DNA of 64,000 bases from Uranotaenia lowii (GCF_029784155.1 NC_073693.1:109306683-109370682); one strand, 5' to 3'; shown: positions 10,346 through 22,967, counted from the first letter of the stretch. Numbers and translations: made by a program. The notes: a model not told the origin generated them from the letters alone.

Positions 10346-13300
10346 AGTATGACCTTCCACAGGTAAAGTTTCTTCACGGTTTTAGATGGGATCAAATTCA
10401 GAGCCCGTAGATTTTCTTTAGGACGTAAAGAATATGGAATTGACCCATTTTACCCATGGACCCAGAGTAGTACCTTCGAATGAAATTTGCAAAACGAGTT
10501 GACCACCTGATTGGACAATTAATAAAAAGTCGTTCCTAAATTTTTAGCCTATACAAACTGTCTATGTTGGACACCACTATCCGATCATTTGATCAATGGC
10601 GGTTTGAAGCGTAGAAAAAACAGCAAATTCAACTCATTCGACCAGCTGGTACTGCATGCCGGCCGTTTGGCTTGGTTGGTGATTTTTTCTGCTGTCTCTC
10701 TACCAGCCTACACTGAATTGGGGTGGATGTCGGCCATTATCGTTTCAGGGTTGTTAGACTGGCAGCAGCAAGAGAGACCATAAATGAAATACGACAGCAT
10801 ACGAATCGAATCGCGGCACGGCACGGCGGAGGGTTGATTTAAAATAAAAATCAAGCCAACTGAGCAGCCGGCCAGTGGCGTCCGGTAGATAAATCAAGTT
10901 TTAAAGAAAATTAAACCATGTTACGATCATTCTAGTTCTCTTTTTTTTAAACATCTCCCTACACTGTTTAAAACTTTTAGGAAAAACGAGGAACTTTTGT
11001 TAGAGTCAACCAATGAGTTAAAAGATTTTGTTTTAAAATATTCTTCTTGGCGCCCCCCTTTTCGAAAAACTGTCTCTGAGCCACACGTAACGAAAAACTT
11101 CGAGGGATTCGGTGACTGATCCTCTAAGGAGGGTAGGAATGAAAAATAACCATGCACCTAATCTAGCCAGGGGTATCCGGGGGGTAGGAAAGTCATTTCC
11201 GAGCCTAGCAACAAACAAGCTCCGAAACAAGCTGTGAAGCGAGCAAAACAACAAAAAAAAACAACTACGTGATTACGTATAACACCCCGGTTTCGAACGA
11301 CGAGTTGTACGCTGTCGTGGCCGCCGCCGGTGAGATTCATTCATAAAAATTTTTCATTCAAGAGTGCGTGCCAGCCAGTCGATATTGAAGAAACGGGGAC
11401 TTGATTCGAATTCGATTATAGAGAGAGAGGTGGTGGTTGTTGGTTGCCCCGGTACAAGTCGGTTGTTGTATAAGGGTTGAAAAATACCAACCACCATTAA
11501 GTGGCGCGGCAACAGAGCTCAGCCGATCGCAAAATTCGGTCAAGGGAAATTGGTGGGGGAAATGTGCAACAAGACTCATTCATGGTTTCATTTTCCTTCT
11601 CTGCCATCCATTTCAGCAGCAGCGATCGTAGCCGATGAAGAAACGCACTCAGGATGTATGAAGGAAAATCTTGTACAACCGTCGAGTAAGATTCATTCAT
11701 TACATCGAGTTCGGATTTATGTTTTTCTTTCGAATCTTCAACTCTCTAGGATGCGTAAGCCCGCAAAAAAAATTAACCCGGCTTGAGCAATCAATGTTTT
11801 CCGCAATTGCTACGCTCATTGATAACCTGATGATGAATGACTCTCAACAAATCGTAAGCAAAGGAAAATAAAACAAATTGAAACAAGCTCGTTCCATCGA
11901 TGACATTACCTAAGCCTGTGGGTTTCTCAAACCAGATCGAAATATGTAATCCAATATGCAATGTAACAGCACCGGCCCACACAAGCTGAGGGCGTCTATC
12001 TTCAGTATCCGCGGTTTCGAGAAAGAAAAATGTTGAAAATATCAAGGTATCGATTGGTGGTTTTTGAGAAAGGAGAAGGAAGCCCACGGGTTTAGGCATG
12101 TGCTACAGCTTGATTCGAAGACGCAATGTAATGAGGAGAGATTGTTAGGCAATAAGAAAGTGCATTCGTACAGACCCAGGAAACTAGATGGTCACATAAC
12201 TGGATAACTAGAACGTGTTCGGATCATCGCCTCCGCTGTAATTCATCACGGAACAGTTGAATATGTTTATGTGAGTAGATCTCTATTGTGAACACTGTAA
12301 GAGATGAACCAGCTGAAGGCTGAAAATCTCTATAATAAAGATATAAAAAAATGTGAACATTTCGTATTTATTAGTGACATTTAATGTAAGAAGATATCAC
12401 TTGCATTTAACACAAAACAGGATAAAAATGTTGGCAAGCCTCGTTGGATAAAATTACGAGTTGTGCTGAAACAAAAAATCTCTTTTAGGAAAAACATTAA
12501 TTCCCAAAAATTAACAAATAAGGCATAGAAATTGAGCATAAAAAACTATCTTTTTGAGTTAAAAATATTTAACCATATAAAAATGTCAAGAATGAAATAC
12601 ATGGTTCATACTTCTTCAAATTCTAAAAATCTCCCTAGAATCTTAGACATGACGCAATTTTAGTTCACTTTACTGAGACAATTTTTAAGATGCCGTTTTA
12701 ATAAAACTTCTGGTTACTAGAAACATTTTGAGAAATGAAAAACAAAAATATTTAGTAATTTATCGACAGTTAATAAAAAAAATACCAAGGCCACCAAATT
12801 AACAAAAACTTCCATTGGTTTTTAACCCTAATCCGCTCTTGAGTGGAAGTTTTAAGGCTTGTAACTTTTTTCAGGCACATCAAAACAAAACGATTTCTTC
12901 GGACCCCCTTAATGAATTCAGGAAATCTTTCATTTTGCATCATTAGTTTTTAAATGGGCGCTTCCTGAAGTCCAGAAAAAACTCTCTAATCAGATCTGAG
13001 TGTCAATTTGACACTCCTGAAGCAGTTTTAAATCGTTTCCACTGCTATATTTTTTTTTAAATACATCATTTTTAATTTTTAGTAAAAAATATTCCGAACA
13101 TTTTATATTTACAGTTATTTTACTTGCTTCCTCGCAATTCAACTTCTAAAATAAAACATCCGAAAAAAAATCCCTTACTAAAACTACCGTAAGTCACACA
13201 TGGTTTATTAAAAAAAATTGCTTTAGAGTTAAAAAAAAAGAAATTTAAAGCTATACAATGGAAAATTGAAAATACTTTATACATTTTTTTCAATTTTTTG

Positions 13301-13693
13301 ACAAAAAAAACTAAAAAAAACGTAGTTTAAAAACGTAGTTTTCATTTCAGCATTTGTAAAAACTGTTTTAAAAATACGGCTACATAATTCATGTCATTTC
13401 CAACATTTTGCAATCATTAGATTCTGGATACGTAGAGAATTGAATTTACTACAGTTTTTCTAAGTTGGCTATTTCTCGATAATTTTTTTAAATTGGAAAT
13501 TTTATCTTTTTAATGTAGATAACCTTCCCGAGTTTGCACTCAGATTTCAGCTATTTTCACTATTTAAACAAATATTCAATAGAAAGCAAATTAAATTGAC
13601 ATTCTTTTGAAATCAATAAAATTTCGCTGTGTTGTGTCGCCAAAATATGCAAATTATAAACATAAAATCTTTCCTAAATTTATAGTTATTAGT
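10346..13693. other. No gene recognised
   Basis: About 10580-11900 is GC-richer and low-copy in appearance. From about 12340 onward the sequence is very AT-rich. Open frames are short and resemble nothing known. A 19-nt perfect palindrome lies at 12998-13016. Confidence 0.45.
12998..13016. repeat. 19-nt perfect palindrome
   Basis: GAGTGTCAATTTGACACTC is self-complementary around one central base. The function is unknown. Confidence 0.7.
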
Positions 13694-13838
13694 TTCTCTA
13701 TTCTGTATTCTCTATTCTTTATTCTCTATTCTCTATTCGCTATTCTCTATTCTCTATTTTCCATTCTCTATTCTTTATTCTCTAATCTCTATTCTCTATT
13801 CTCTATTCTCTATTCTCTACATTCTATTCTCTATTCAG
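13694..13838. repeat. Heptamer satellite TTCTCTA, left block
   Basis: Imperfect tandem copies of the 7-mer TTCTCTA. The block is continuous in kind with 14412-16587 but is separated from it by a SINE head and an assembly gap. Confidence 0.95.
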
Positions 13839-13840
13839 CA

Positions 13841-13911
13841 GCCGCCCGTGGCGTAGTGGACAGCCTTCAAGTCTTCTAAGCCAGGGGGTATGAGATCGAA
13901 TCCCGGTCACG
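13841..13911 (+). repeat. tRNA-derived SINE head inside the satellite
   Basis: An A-box-like TGGCGTAGTGGA at 13849-13860 and a B-box-like GATCGAATCCC at 13894-13904 have tRNA-like spacing. The tail is lost in the following run of N. It interrupts the heptamer satellite, so it was probably inserted into it. Confidence 0.65.
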
Positions 13912-14411
13912 NNNNNNNNNNNNNNNNNNNNNNNNNNNNNNNNNNNNNNNNNNNNNNNNNNNNNNNNNNNNNNNNNNNNNNNNNNNNNNNNNNNNNNNNN
14001 NNNNNNNNNNNNNNNNNNNNNNNNNNNNNNNNNNNNNNNNNNNNNNNNNNNNNNNNNNNNNNNNNNNNNNNNNNNNNNNNNNNNNNNNNNNNNNNNNNNN
14101 NNNNNNNNNNNNNNNNNNNNNNNNNNNNNNNNNNNNNNNNNNNNNNNNNNNNNNNNNNNNNNNNNNNNNNNNNNNNNNNNNNNNNNNNNNNNNNNNNNNN
14201 NNNNNNNNNNNNNNNNNNNNNNNNNNNNNNNNNNNNNNNNNNNNNNNNNNNNNNNNNNNNNNNNNNNNNNNNNNNNNNNNNNNNNNNNNNNNNNNNNNNN
14301 NNNNNNNNNNNNNNNNNNNNNNNNNNNNNNNNNNNNNNNNNNNNNNNNNNNNNNNNNNNNNNNNNNNNNNNNNNNNNNNNNNNNNNNNNNNNNNNNNNNN
14401 NNNNNNNNNNN
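13912..14411. other. Assembly gap of exactly 500 N
   Basis: The round length suggests a placeholder, so the true length of the satellite here is unknown. Confidence 0.99.
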
Positions 14412-16070
14412 TCTTTTCTCTTTTCTCTTTCCTCTTTTCTCTTTTCTCTTTTCTTCTCTTTTCCTCTTTTCTCTTCTTCTCTTTTCTCTTTTCTCTTCTC
14501 TCTCTCTCTCTTCTCTCTTCTCTTTTTAATATTCTCTGTTCTCTGTTCTCTATTTTCTCTTCTCTATTCTCTATTCTCTTTTCTCTTTACCCTATTCTCT
14601 ATTCGCTATTCGCTATTCTCTATTCTCTTTTCTCTATTCTCTATTCTCTATTCTCTATTCTCTATTCTCTATTCTCTATTCTCTATTCTCTATTCTCTAT
14701 TCTCTAATCTCCATTCTCTGTTCTCTGTTCTCTGTTCTCTGTTCTCTGTTCTCTGTTCTCTGTTCTCTGTTCTCTGTTCTCTATTCTCTGTTCTCTGTTC
14801 TCTGTTCTCTGTTCTCTGTTCTCTGTTCTCTGTTCTCTGTTCTCTGTTCTCTGTTCTCTGTTCTCTGTTCTCTGTTCTCTGTTCTCTGTTCTCTGTTCTC
14901 TGTTCTCTGTTCTCTATTCTCTGTTCTCTATTCTCTATTCTCTATTCTCTATTCTCTCTTATCTATGTACGTTTCTTTATTTTCAATTCTCTATTCTCTC
15001 TTATCTTTTTACTTTTCTTTATTTTCAATTCTCTAGCCTCTATTCTCTATTCTCTATTTCGATCCCTTCGCTCTAATCTCCTTTCTCTATTCTCTTTTCT
15101 CCTTTCTCTATTTTCTATTCTAAATTCTTTATTCTCTATTCTCTATTCTACATTCTCTATTATATATTTCACATTCTCCATTCTCGATTCTCTATTCTCT
15201 AGTTTCTTTTCTCGATTCTCTATTCTCTAGTTTCTATTCTCTATTCTCTCTTATCTATTTACTTTTTTTTATTTTCTATTCTCTTTTCTCATTTCTCTAT
15301 TCTCTATTCTCTATTCGCTATTCTCTATTCTCTATTCTCTATTCTCTATTCTCTATTCTCTATTCTCTATTCTCTATTCTCTATTCTCTATTCTCTATTC
15401 TCTATTCTCTATTCTTTATACTCTGTTCTCTATTCTCTATTATCTATTCTCTATTATCAATTCTCTATTCTCTATTCTTTATTCTCTATTCTCTATTCTC
15501 TATTCTCTATTCTCTATTCTCTATTCTCTATTCTCTATTCTCTATTCTCTATCCTCTATCCTCTATCCTCTATTCTCTTTTCTCTATTCTCTATTTTCTA
15601 TTCTCTATTCTCTATTCTCTATTCTCTATTCTCTATTCTCTATTCTCTTTTCTCTATTCTCTATTCTCTATTATCTATTCTCTATTCTCTATTCTCTATC
15701 CTCTATCCTCTATTCTCTTTTCTCTTTTCCCTATTCTCTATTCTCTATTCTCTTTTCTCTATTCTCTATTCTCTATTCTCTATTCTCTATTCTCTATTCT
15801 CTATTCTCAATTCTCCATTCTCTATTCTCTATTCTCTATTCTCTATTCTCTATTCTCTATTCTCTATTCTCTATTCTCTATTCTCTATTCTCTATTCTTT
15901 ATACTCTGTTCTCTATTCTCTATTATCTATTCTCTATTATCAATTCTCTATTCTCTTTTCTTTATTCTCTATTCTCTATTCTCTATTCTCTATTCTCTAT
16001 TCTCTATTCTCTATTCTCTATTCTCTATTCTCTATTCTCTATTCTCTATCCTCTATCCTCTATTCTCTTT

Positions 16071-16110
<40 letters not shown>

Positions 16111-16542
16111 ATTCTCTATTCTCTATTCTCTATTCTCTATTCTCTATTCTCTATTCTCTATTCTCTATTCTCTATTCTCTATTCTCTATTCTCTATCCTC
16201 TATCCTCTATTCTCTTTTCTCTTTTCCCTATTCTCTATTCTCTTTTCCTCTTTTCTCTATTCTCTATTCTCTATTCTCTATTCTCTATTCTCTATTCTCT
16301 ATTCTCTATTCTCTATTCTCTATTCTCTATTCTCTATTCTCTATTCTCTATTCTCTATTCTCTATTCTCTATTCTCTATTCTCTATTCTCTATTCTCTAT
16401 TCTCTATTCTCTATTCTCTATTCTCTATTCTCTATTCTCTATTCTCTATTCTCTATTCTCTATTCTCTAGTCTCTATTCTCTATTCTCTATTCTCTATTC
16501 TCCATTCTCCATTCTCTATTCTCTATTTTCTATTCTCTATTT

Positions 16543-16573
<31 letters not shown>

Positions 16574-16587
16574 ATTCTCTTTTCTTG
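14412..16587. repeat. Heptamer satellite TTCTCTA with TTCTCTG sub-block
   Basis: After a TCTCTTTT-rich start, tandem 7-mers run for about 2.1 kb. A sub-block at about 14713-14930 uses TTCTCTG instead. Larger segments are duplicated in register: ATTCTTTATACTCTG at 15411 and 15894 (483 bp apart, 69 x 7), and the ATCCTCTATCC cluster at 15551, 15698, 16048 and about 16196. Because 7 is not a multiple of 3, any open frame across it encodes a 7-residue peptide repeat and is not evidence of a gene. Confidence 0.95.
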
Positions 16588-16983
16588 AGATCGGAAAATT
16601 CGAATCGGATCGGATTGGATCGTATCGGAATGTTGAATCTCAGATGTGGGAACTCCCATTTTGAATTCTTAATCTTCAAGTTTGAATCTTGAATCTTTAA
16701 CTCAAATCTTGTAACTTGATTCGCAATTAATATAATGCCATCGAAAAGCACCAACTTTTCCAAATAGCACAAATTTTATTGCCCAATTTTTCTTATAAGT
16801 ATCGTCGATCAGATTTCAGCTATTTGTAAAGAAATCTGAAAACGAAACGATTCATAAATGAACTGCACAACTCCCACTAGTAAAAATTCCTTTTTTGCAA
16901 TAGATATGATTCCATTTCCTAAAAAAAAAGCGCTGGTTAGGAACGACCTATAGGGAACGATAATCGGATATAATTTGTCATAC

Positions 16984-17093
16984 CTCACACGAGCAAGCAG
17001 CAGCGAGGGTTGTTTCAACAAAAACCCTTTGAGGAGAGCAAAATGTTACAATGTTGCAGCAACTGAAACACGTGGGGGCTTCGTCAAACTTAC
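16984..17093 (-). other. Candidate 110-nt recursive-splicing exon
   Basis: On the minus strand the segment starts at a strong acceptor ending in CAG at 17094-17096 and ends before a donor-like GAG|GTATGA (intron side 16983-16978). It begins with GTAAGTTTG, so it could be skipped by re-splicing. It is GC-richer than its surroundings. It could equally be a small alternative exon. No protein family is recognisable in it. Confidence 0.4.
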
Positions 17094-17120
17094 CTGAAAA
17101 GGAAGAGAGAAATAAAAAAC
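17088..17120 (-). promoter_or_regulatory. Candidate recursive-splicing ratchet point 1
   Basis: Read on the minus strand, a long pyrimidine tract (about 17119-17097, ending CTCTCTTCCTTTTCAG) directly abuts GTAAGT at 17093-17088. A juxtaposed 3' and 5' splice site with no exon between is the known signature of ratchet points in long Drosophila introns. Assignment is by motif only. Confidence 0.55.
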
Positions 17121-18061
17121 TAGTTAAAAGCCTGTGTGCTAATAAATGGTGGTCTTGTTGAAGTACCATTTATGGTTAGCTAGCACATTACAAATGTCTC
17201 GCGGGAAATTTACTAAGAAGTAACGTTACATATGTTGTATGTACGTCTGATTTGTGTAGGGTGTTCAATCCTTGTAATTTGTTAAAATGTTTCAAATGGT
17301 GCTTCGTTTTGAAAGAAAAACTACAAAAAAAATTAAATCTAAAAATTGTTGTAAAAAAAATCTAAATTCAAGGAAAAATGGACTCGTCACAACAATATCA
17401 ATCCTGTATAGCGCTAAACCCATTTTCTCGCTCGAGGCCAGATTTACTGATACTGATAGGAATTTGAACAAGGTTTTCCATTGATGGGTTCTGCTGGCCA
17501 TGAAGTTATGCAACGCACGGGATTGGCGTGTGCATACACAGATGAACAAATTCTAGGAAATGTGGCTCCGGTGTTCAGAATTCTACACTGAAAAATCACA
17601 GCTCTATTAATTCTAAAAAATCAACAAAAGTGGAAAAATTTCCACCGGTTAAGTTTTATTGGAATGTTTCATAGCCAATTTGGAAGATGCAAATTTAAAA
17701 GTATTTGGCTGCTAGTGACAAAACATAAAAAAACAATTTTTTTTTTGTGTTTGATTTATTTTTCAGTGTATCCCCTGAACGGTCAGTTTCGAACAGTTTA
17801 TGTTATTGTTCGAATCGAACCGGCCGGCATCGGTTATCGGCCACGTTATCATCGTGGGAATGTCAACAAAACTGGCCACGGGCAGTGTTTACCTTTAGGT
17901 GCTTAGATATCGCACAGCTGCAGGCCGTAGCATGGAATTTTTACGCTGAAAGCTTCGAAATATTCTAGGAACTATGATTTGCGATTCCGGTAAAATTGCG
18001 TCATAATTTGTGCATTAGAGCCTTGCGAATCATTTAAATCTTGAAATGATGAAATTAATCT

Positions 18062-20085
18062 TGAATCATGAATCTAGAATCTTGAATCTCGAACTTTTAA
18101 TTTTGAGTCTGGAATAAAGAATCTTGAATCTTGAATCTTGAATCTTGAATCTTGAATCTTGAACCTTGAATCTTGAATTTTGAATCTAGAATCTGGAGTC
18201 TTGAGCCTTGAGTCTTGAATCTGCAGTATTGAGTCTAGAGTCTTGAGTTTTGAGTCTTGAATCTTGATCATTGAGCCTTGAGTCTTGAGTCTTGTATCGT
18301 GAGTCTTGAGTCTTGAATCTTTAGTCTTGAGTCTTGAGTCTTGATCCTTGAGCCTTGACCCTTGAGCCTTGAGCCTTGAGTCTTGAGTCTTGAGTCTTGA
18401 GTCTTGAGTCTTGAGTCTTGAGTCTTGAGTCTTGAGTCTTGAGTCTTGAGTCTTGAGTCTTGTGTCTTGAGTCTTGAGTCTTGAGTCTTTAGTCTTTAGT
18501 TTTTAGTTTTGAGTCTTAAGTCTTGAGTCTTGAATCTTGAATCTTGAATCTTGAATCTTGAATCTTGAATCTCGAATCTTGAATCTTGAATCTTGAATCT
18601 TGAACCTTGAACCTTGAATCTTGAATCTCGAATCTTGAATCTCGAATCTTGAATCTTGAATCTTGAATCTTGAATCTTGAATCTTGAATCTTGAATCTTG
18701 AATCTTGAATCTTGAATCTTGAATCTTGAATCTTGAATCTTGAATTTTGAATCTTAAATCTTGAGTCTTGAATCTTGAATCTTGAATCTGCAATCTTGAT
18801 TCTCAAATCTTGAATCTTGAGTTTTGAATCTTGAGCCTTGAACCTTGAATCATGAATCTGGAATCTTGAATCTGGATTCTTGAATCTGGAGTCTTGAGCC
18901 TTGAGACTTGAGTCTTGAATCTTGAGTCTTGAATCTTGAATCTTGAATCTTGAATCTTGAATCTTGAATCTTGAATCTTGAATCTTGAATCTTGAATCTT
19001 GAATCTTGAACTTTGAACTTTGAATCTTGAATCTTGAATCTGCAATCTTGATTCTCAAATCTTGAATCTTGAGTTTTGAATCTTGAGCCTTGAACCTTGA
19101 ATCATGAATCATGAATCTGGAATCTTGAATCTTGAGACTTGATCCTTGAGTCTTGAGCCTTTTGTCTTTAGTCTTTAGTTTTTAGTCTTGAGTCTTAAGT
19201 CTTGAATCTTGAGTCTTGAATCTTTAATCTTGAATCTCGAATCTTGAATCTTGAATCTTGAATCTTGAATCTTGAATCTTGAATCTTGAATCTTGAATCT
19301 TGAATCTTGAATCTTGAATCTTGAATCTTGAATCTTGAATCTTGAATCTTGAATCTCGAATCTTGAAACTTGAATCTTGAATCTTGAATCTTGAATCTTG
19401 AATCCTGAATCTTGAATCTTGAATCTTGAATCTTGAATCTTGAATCTTGAATCTTGAATCTTGAATCTTGAATCTTGAATCTTGAATCTTGAATCTTGAA
19501 TCTTGAATCTTGAATCTTGAATCTTGAATCTTGAATCTTGAATCTTGAATCTTGAATCTTGAATCTTGAATCTTGAATCTTAAATCTTGAGTCTTGAATC
19601 TTGAATCTTGAGTCTTGAATCTTGAATCTTGAATCTGCAATCTTGATTCTCAAATCTTGAATCTTGAGTTTTGAATCTTGAGCCTTGAACCTTGAATCAT
19701 GAATCATGAATCTGGAATCTTGAATCTGGATTCTTGAATCTGGAGTCTTGAGCCTTGAGTCTTGAGTCTTGAATCTTGAATCTTGAATCTTGAATCTTGA
19801 ATCTTGAATCTTAAATCTTGAATCTTGAATCTTGAATCTTGAATCTTGAATCTTGAATCTTGAATCTTGAATCTTGAATCTTGAATCTTGAATCTTGAAT
19901 CTTGAATCTTGAATCTTGAATCTTGAATCTTGAATCTTGAATCTTGAATCTTGAATCTTGAATCTTGAATCTAGAACCTTGAATTTTGAGTCTTGAATCT
20001 TTAACCTTGAATTTCGAGTCTTGAATCTAGAATTTTTATTATTAAATCTTGAACCTTGAATCTTGAATTTTTAATCTTGAGTCTT
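18062..20085. repeat. Heptamer satellite TTGAATC
   Basis: Tandem 7-mers TTGAATC, with a TTGAGTC-rich zone at about 18280-18530, run for about 2 kb. A variant segment containing CTGCAATCTTGATTCTC recurs at 18788, 19040 and 19635 (spacings 252 and 595, both multiples of 7). CTTTAGTTTTTAG recurs at about 18491 and 19170 (679, also a multiple of 7). Minus-strand open frames reading as QDSRFKI repeats are by-products of the 7-mer. Confidence 0.95.
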
Positions 20086-22333
20086 GACTATTTTATTAAT
20101 AATTATCGGTTTTATTAGAAAAAATTAGGGCTGTGCCTCACTTTTCCTCCAAGTTTTGCATTTTTGTCCCAAAACAGGTTCCAAAAATCTGTGCGTTTCT
20201 AAAAAACGCACAAACAAGCTCCAGCGAAGAAAATGCAAATTCTCTGCTACGCATTTTTTGTTAATTCTCTGCAGCCATTCGATGACTTAAAAAGGGCGCG
20301 TGGTGAATATTTTTTTATTCAAATCAACTCACTTAATGGGTATCGTTGCAGAGAACAGCATTGGCTCAACTGTCTGTCTGTCTATCTATGGTCCTCATCC
20401 ATGGGAAGGGTAAATCACACACCATTCATCCATCCATCTGATGCAATAATGGCGCAAAAGTTGCGGGGGTTGTTCTGGTGTTTGTTTGAAATGCACCCCA
20501 CCAACCTTAAAAGGTACCTAAATGTGGGTACCTACAGAATGAAATTTGATCCAAAACTCACAGCGAGGGACGCAAAAATTGAGACCAACGAACTCCGGAA
20601 CCTTTCGGAGTAAAAAGGGTGGGTAGCTGTGCGTTTTGCAACAAACTAAACAGTCGCGCGCGGAACGCCTAAGTTTTTTTTAGAGGTTTCGAAACGTGCC
20701 TTCGAGACAAACCATCAGCAGCTTGTTACTGTCAGCCCTATCAATGGGGTTAACCTATAGTTCTTGAATGGGTGTTTCAGTTGTGTAGACGGTTGCTGGA
20801 AACATTGGACCAATTTTAGAAAATTTATGCCTTTACTGTTCAGATGACATATGTACATAGGTTTTAGCAGTATTCAGAAAAAAAATTTCTTTAAAAATGT
20901 AAGAGTCAATTTTTAAATTTATCTAAAACTATCAAATACTTCGGCTTCTAATAAATTAAAGTGCTTTTTTTTATATAAAAAATTTGAAATTGAATACATT
21001 AAGGCATTTTTATATTTTTTCCGAAGTAATTTTTTATATGAAAATGATTTTTGATCGATACCTAGCAGTAGATTTCGACTGTGGGTGGTGGCTTGGTGTT
21101 GTTCTTGCTGGCGGATGCTTTAAACATTTCACCACAACAAAATCGTTAATCCATCTGACAGAAACAGGAAAACGTGGGCTCCACCGTAAGATTATGGCAA
21201 TGCATTCGTAGCCGATTGCTTGTTTAATGGTGGGATTTGAAAGTTAAGTTTCTGCACGCAATTGAAGTGTAGCATTTTTTACATTTTATTTTGAAATTTT
21301 TATAGTCTATCGATTCTAAGGAGTGTATTGGAAAAAAGCAACACTTTAATTTGTGAATAACTTTTGAATGAATGAATGGAAATTGATAAAATTTTCAGTT
21401 GAGATACCAAGTAATTTAATGTGTACGTGTACGAAATTTGGTTACAATCTTTAAAGTGGTTTTTGAGGTAGCGTCCAATACGGAAGCTCATAGACAATTT
21501 TTTTGGGCAAGATCGTTTGACCCTTTGTTGGATTTCTTTTAAATACTTCGTTTTAAAAATTTGCCAAAAATACAACTTTTTATAAATTTCGAATCTTTAC
21601 AAATTTGTGTATTTTTTTTTATTTCACTAGCTCTTTAAATAAATTTTGCCTCGGAGCAGTTGAAATGACTGTTAAAACTCACAACCCTATACGCAAAAAA
21701 AATCCCTTGCTTTTGGTTACAATCTTTGCAATCTACATTCAAAGCAACGAGAACTAGTTGATTTTTGGTGTGCCGAAATGTGACATTTGTTTTAAAATTA
21801 GTGATTTTCAAAGTCATGAAGGTTTGTGAAAAAAGTTCTCGGATTGACGGCTGTGTGGCACTCCAACCATTTGACTCTCAATTTTATTGGTTTATTTTGT
21901 TGTTCAACAATCATGAAACTTTCTATCAAAATTTGTTGAAATTCCATCAAGATCTGTGAAAGCTATGTTAAATTTAATACATGTCCATCCGAGTATATTA
22001 AGTAATTTTTGATGATAACGATCAATTATACTTAATTAGTATGAGTAAAATAGTTATGAATTCGTTTATGTTATGTTTTAAAGAAACTGAATAATTTGAA
22101 TGATATTTCATCATGGATGGGAAATTCGCCGTTGTAAATTATATAGAGTTAAATAGTTCTTCAATGCAGACAGAGATACCCCCTACTCGATACCAGGCAC
22201 GCTTATGCGTAATTGTTGTTTTAAGATTTTGAATGATTGCCTGACTACCTCAACACTTAATTCACGCCATCTTAGCCGTCTCCAATATTAGGAAGATAGT
22301 CAAATATTGTTAAATATGTTCAAGGCTTTACGC
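20086..22333. other. No gene recognised; one dispersed repeat
   Basis: The stretch 20100-20720 is GC-richer and low-copy in appearance. A plus-strand open frame of 126 codons at 20233-20613 has no motif, signal peptide or codon pattern that supports it. The remainder is AT-rich and contains the dispersed repeat at 21315-21530. Confidence 0.45.
21315..21530 (+). repeat. Dispersed repeat family M, copy 1
   Basis: It shares an ordered set of words (GCAACACTTT, GAATAACTTTTGAATG, GGAAATTGATAAA, TTTTCAGT, TAATGTGTAC, GCGTCCAATAC) with 49677-49810 plus 57019-57110 and, inverted, with about 60745-60950. It resembles a small mariner-type derivative, but I could not define its ends. Confidence 0.55.
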
Positions 22334-22967
22334 GCACGGAGAAAAAAGACCACAGTTGTTTTAATTATTTCAGCTGGATATACCAGTGGTCGGCAACCTT
22401 TTGAGTCGGAAGAGCCAAAAACTTCAAATTTTCAAAATTTCAGAGTTTGAAAGAGCCACATTAAAGATTTATTATTCCTATTTTTTTTTTAATAAAAAAA
22501 ATCTAAAAATTTATAAATGATCAATGAACGTTAGGTTTACGAAAATAGCTTTAAATCCATTAGAGCATTTTTCTAACTCTTGAATTATTCTTTTTAATCT
22601 GTTTTTGATTACGATTAAGTACATGGATTTTCTTCTGGTTCGTCATCTCTTCTAACATGGTTTGATTGTATATCATTTTGAATAGGTTGGCAAATATCGA
22701 GTCAAGAAAGTTTAAATCCATATTAAGCTTAATTTTGAACACTTTTACAAAAGCTGAATATTTATAATTTATACGGTCAAGAAAAGCTTTAAAAAAAATA
22801 GTAAAGGGAAATGAAGAGAAATAATTTTCTCAAAATTATTGCACTTTTCTAAAATATACTCCAGATTTAGCTAATTCTTTCCAAAGTTCAGAAGGATGAG
22901 GTATAATTAAGCTAAAATTTATTCAGTCGAAAAATTTAATCTTCAAAAATTATGCTCCTGACTACTG

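Larger units (their letters stand above)
16588..18061. other. Spacer between satellites; holds a ratchet-point candidate
   Basis: About 16660-16730 contains a few TTGAATC-type words, a foretaste of the second satellite. The rest is low-copy in appearance. The minus-strand splice signals near 17093 are listed separately. No gene was recognised. Confidence 0.45.

Noticed and set aside
10320..10370. CCACAGGTAAAG on the plus strand as a ratchet point
   Set aside because: Weak pyrimidine tract and a position at the edge of the 130-bp tandem array.
13890..15230. 446-codon plus-strand frame rich in SLFS
   Set aside because: It runs through 500 N and the TTCTCTA satellite, so it is not a gene.
18074..19707. 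Minus-strand open frames up to 198 codons reading QDSRFKI repeats
   Set aside because: A 7-nt tandem repeat without stops gives the same 7-residue peptide in all three frames. The frames overlap each other and are a by-product of the satellite.
20233..20613. 126-codon open frame
   Set aside because: No recognisable domain, no supporting context, no splice or promoter signal. It is within chance length for a GC-richer patch.
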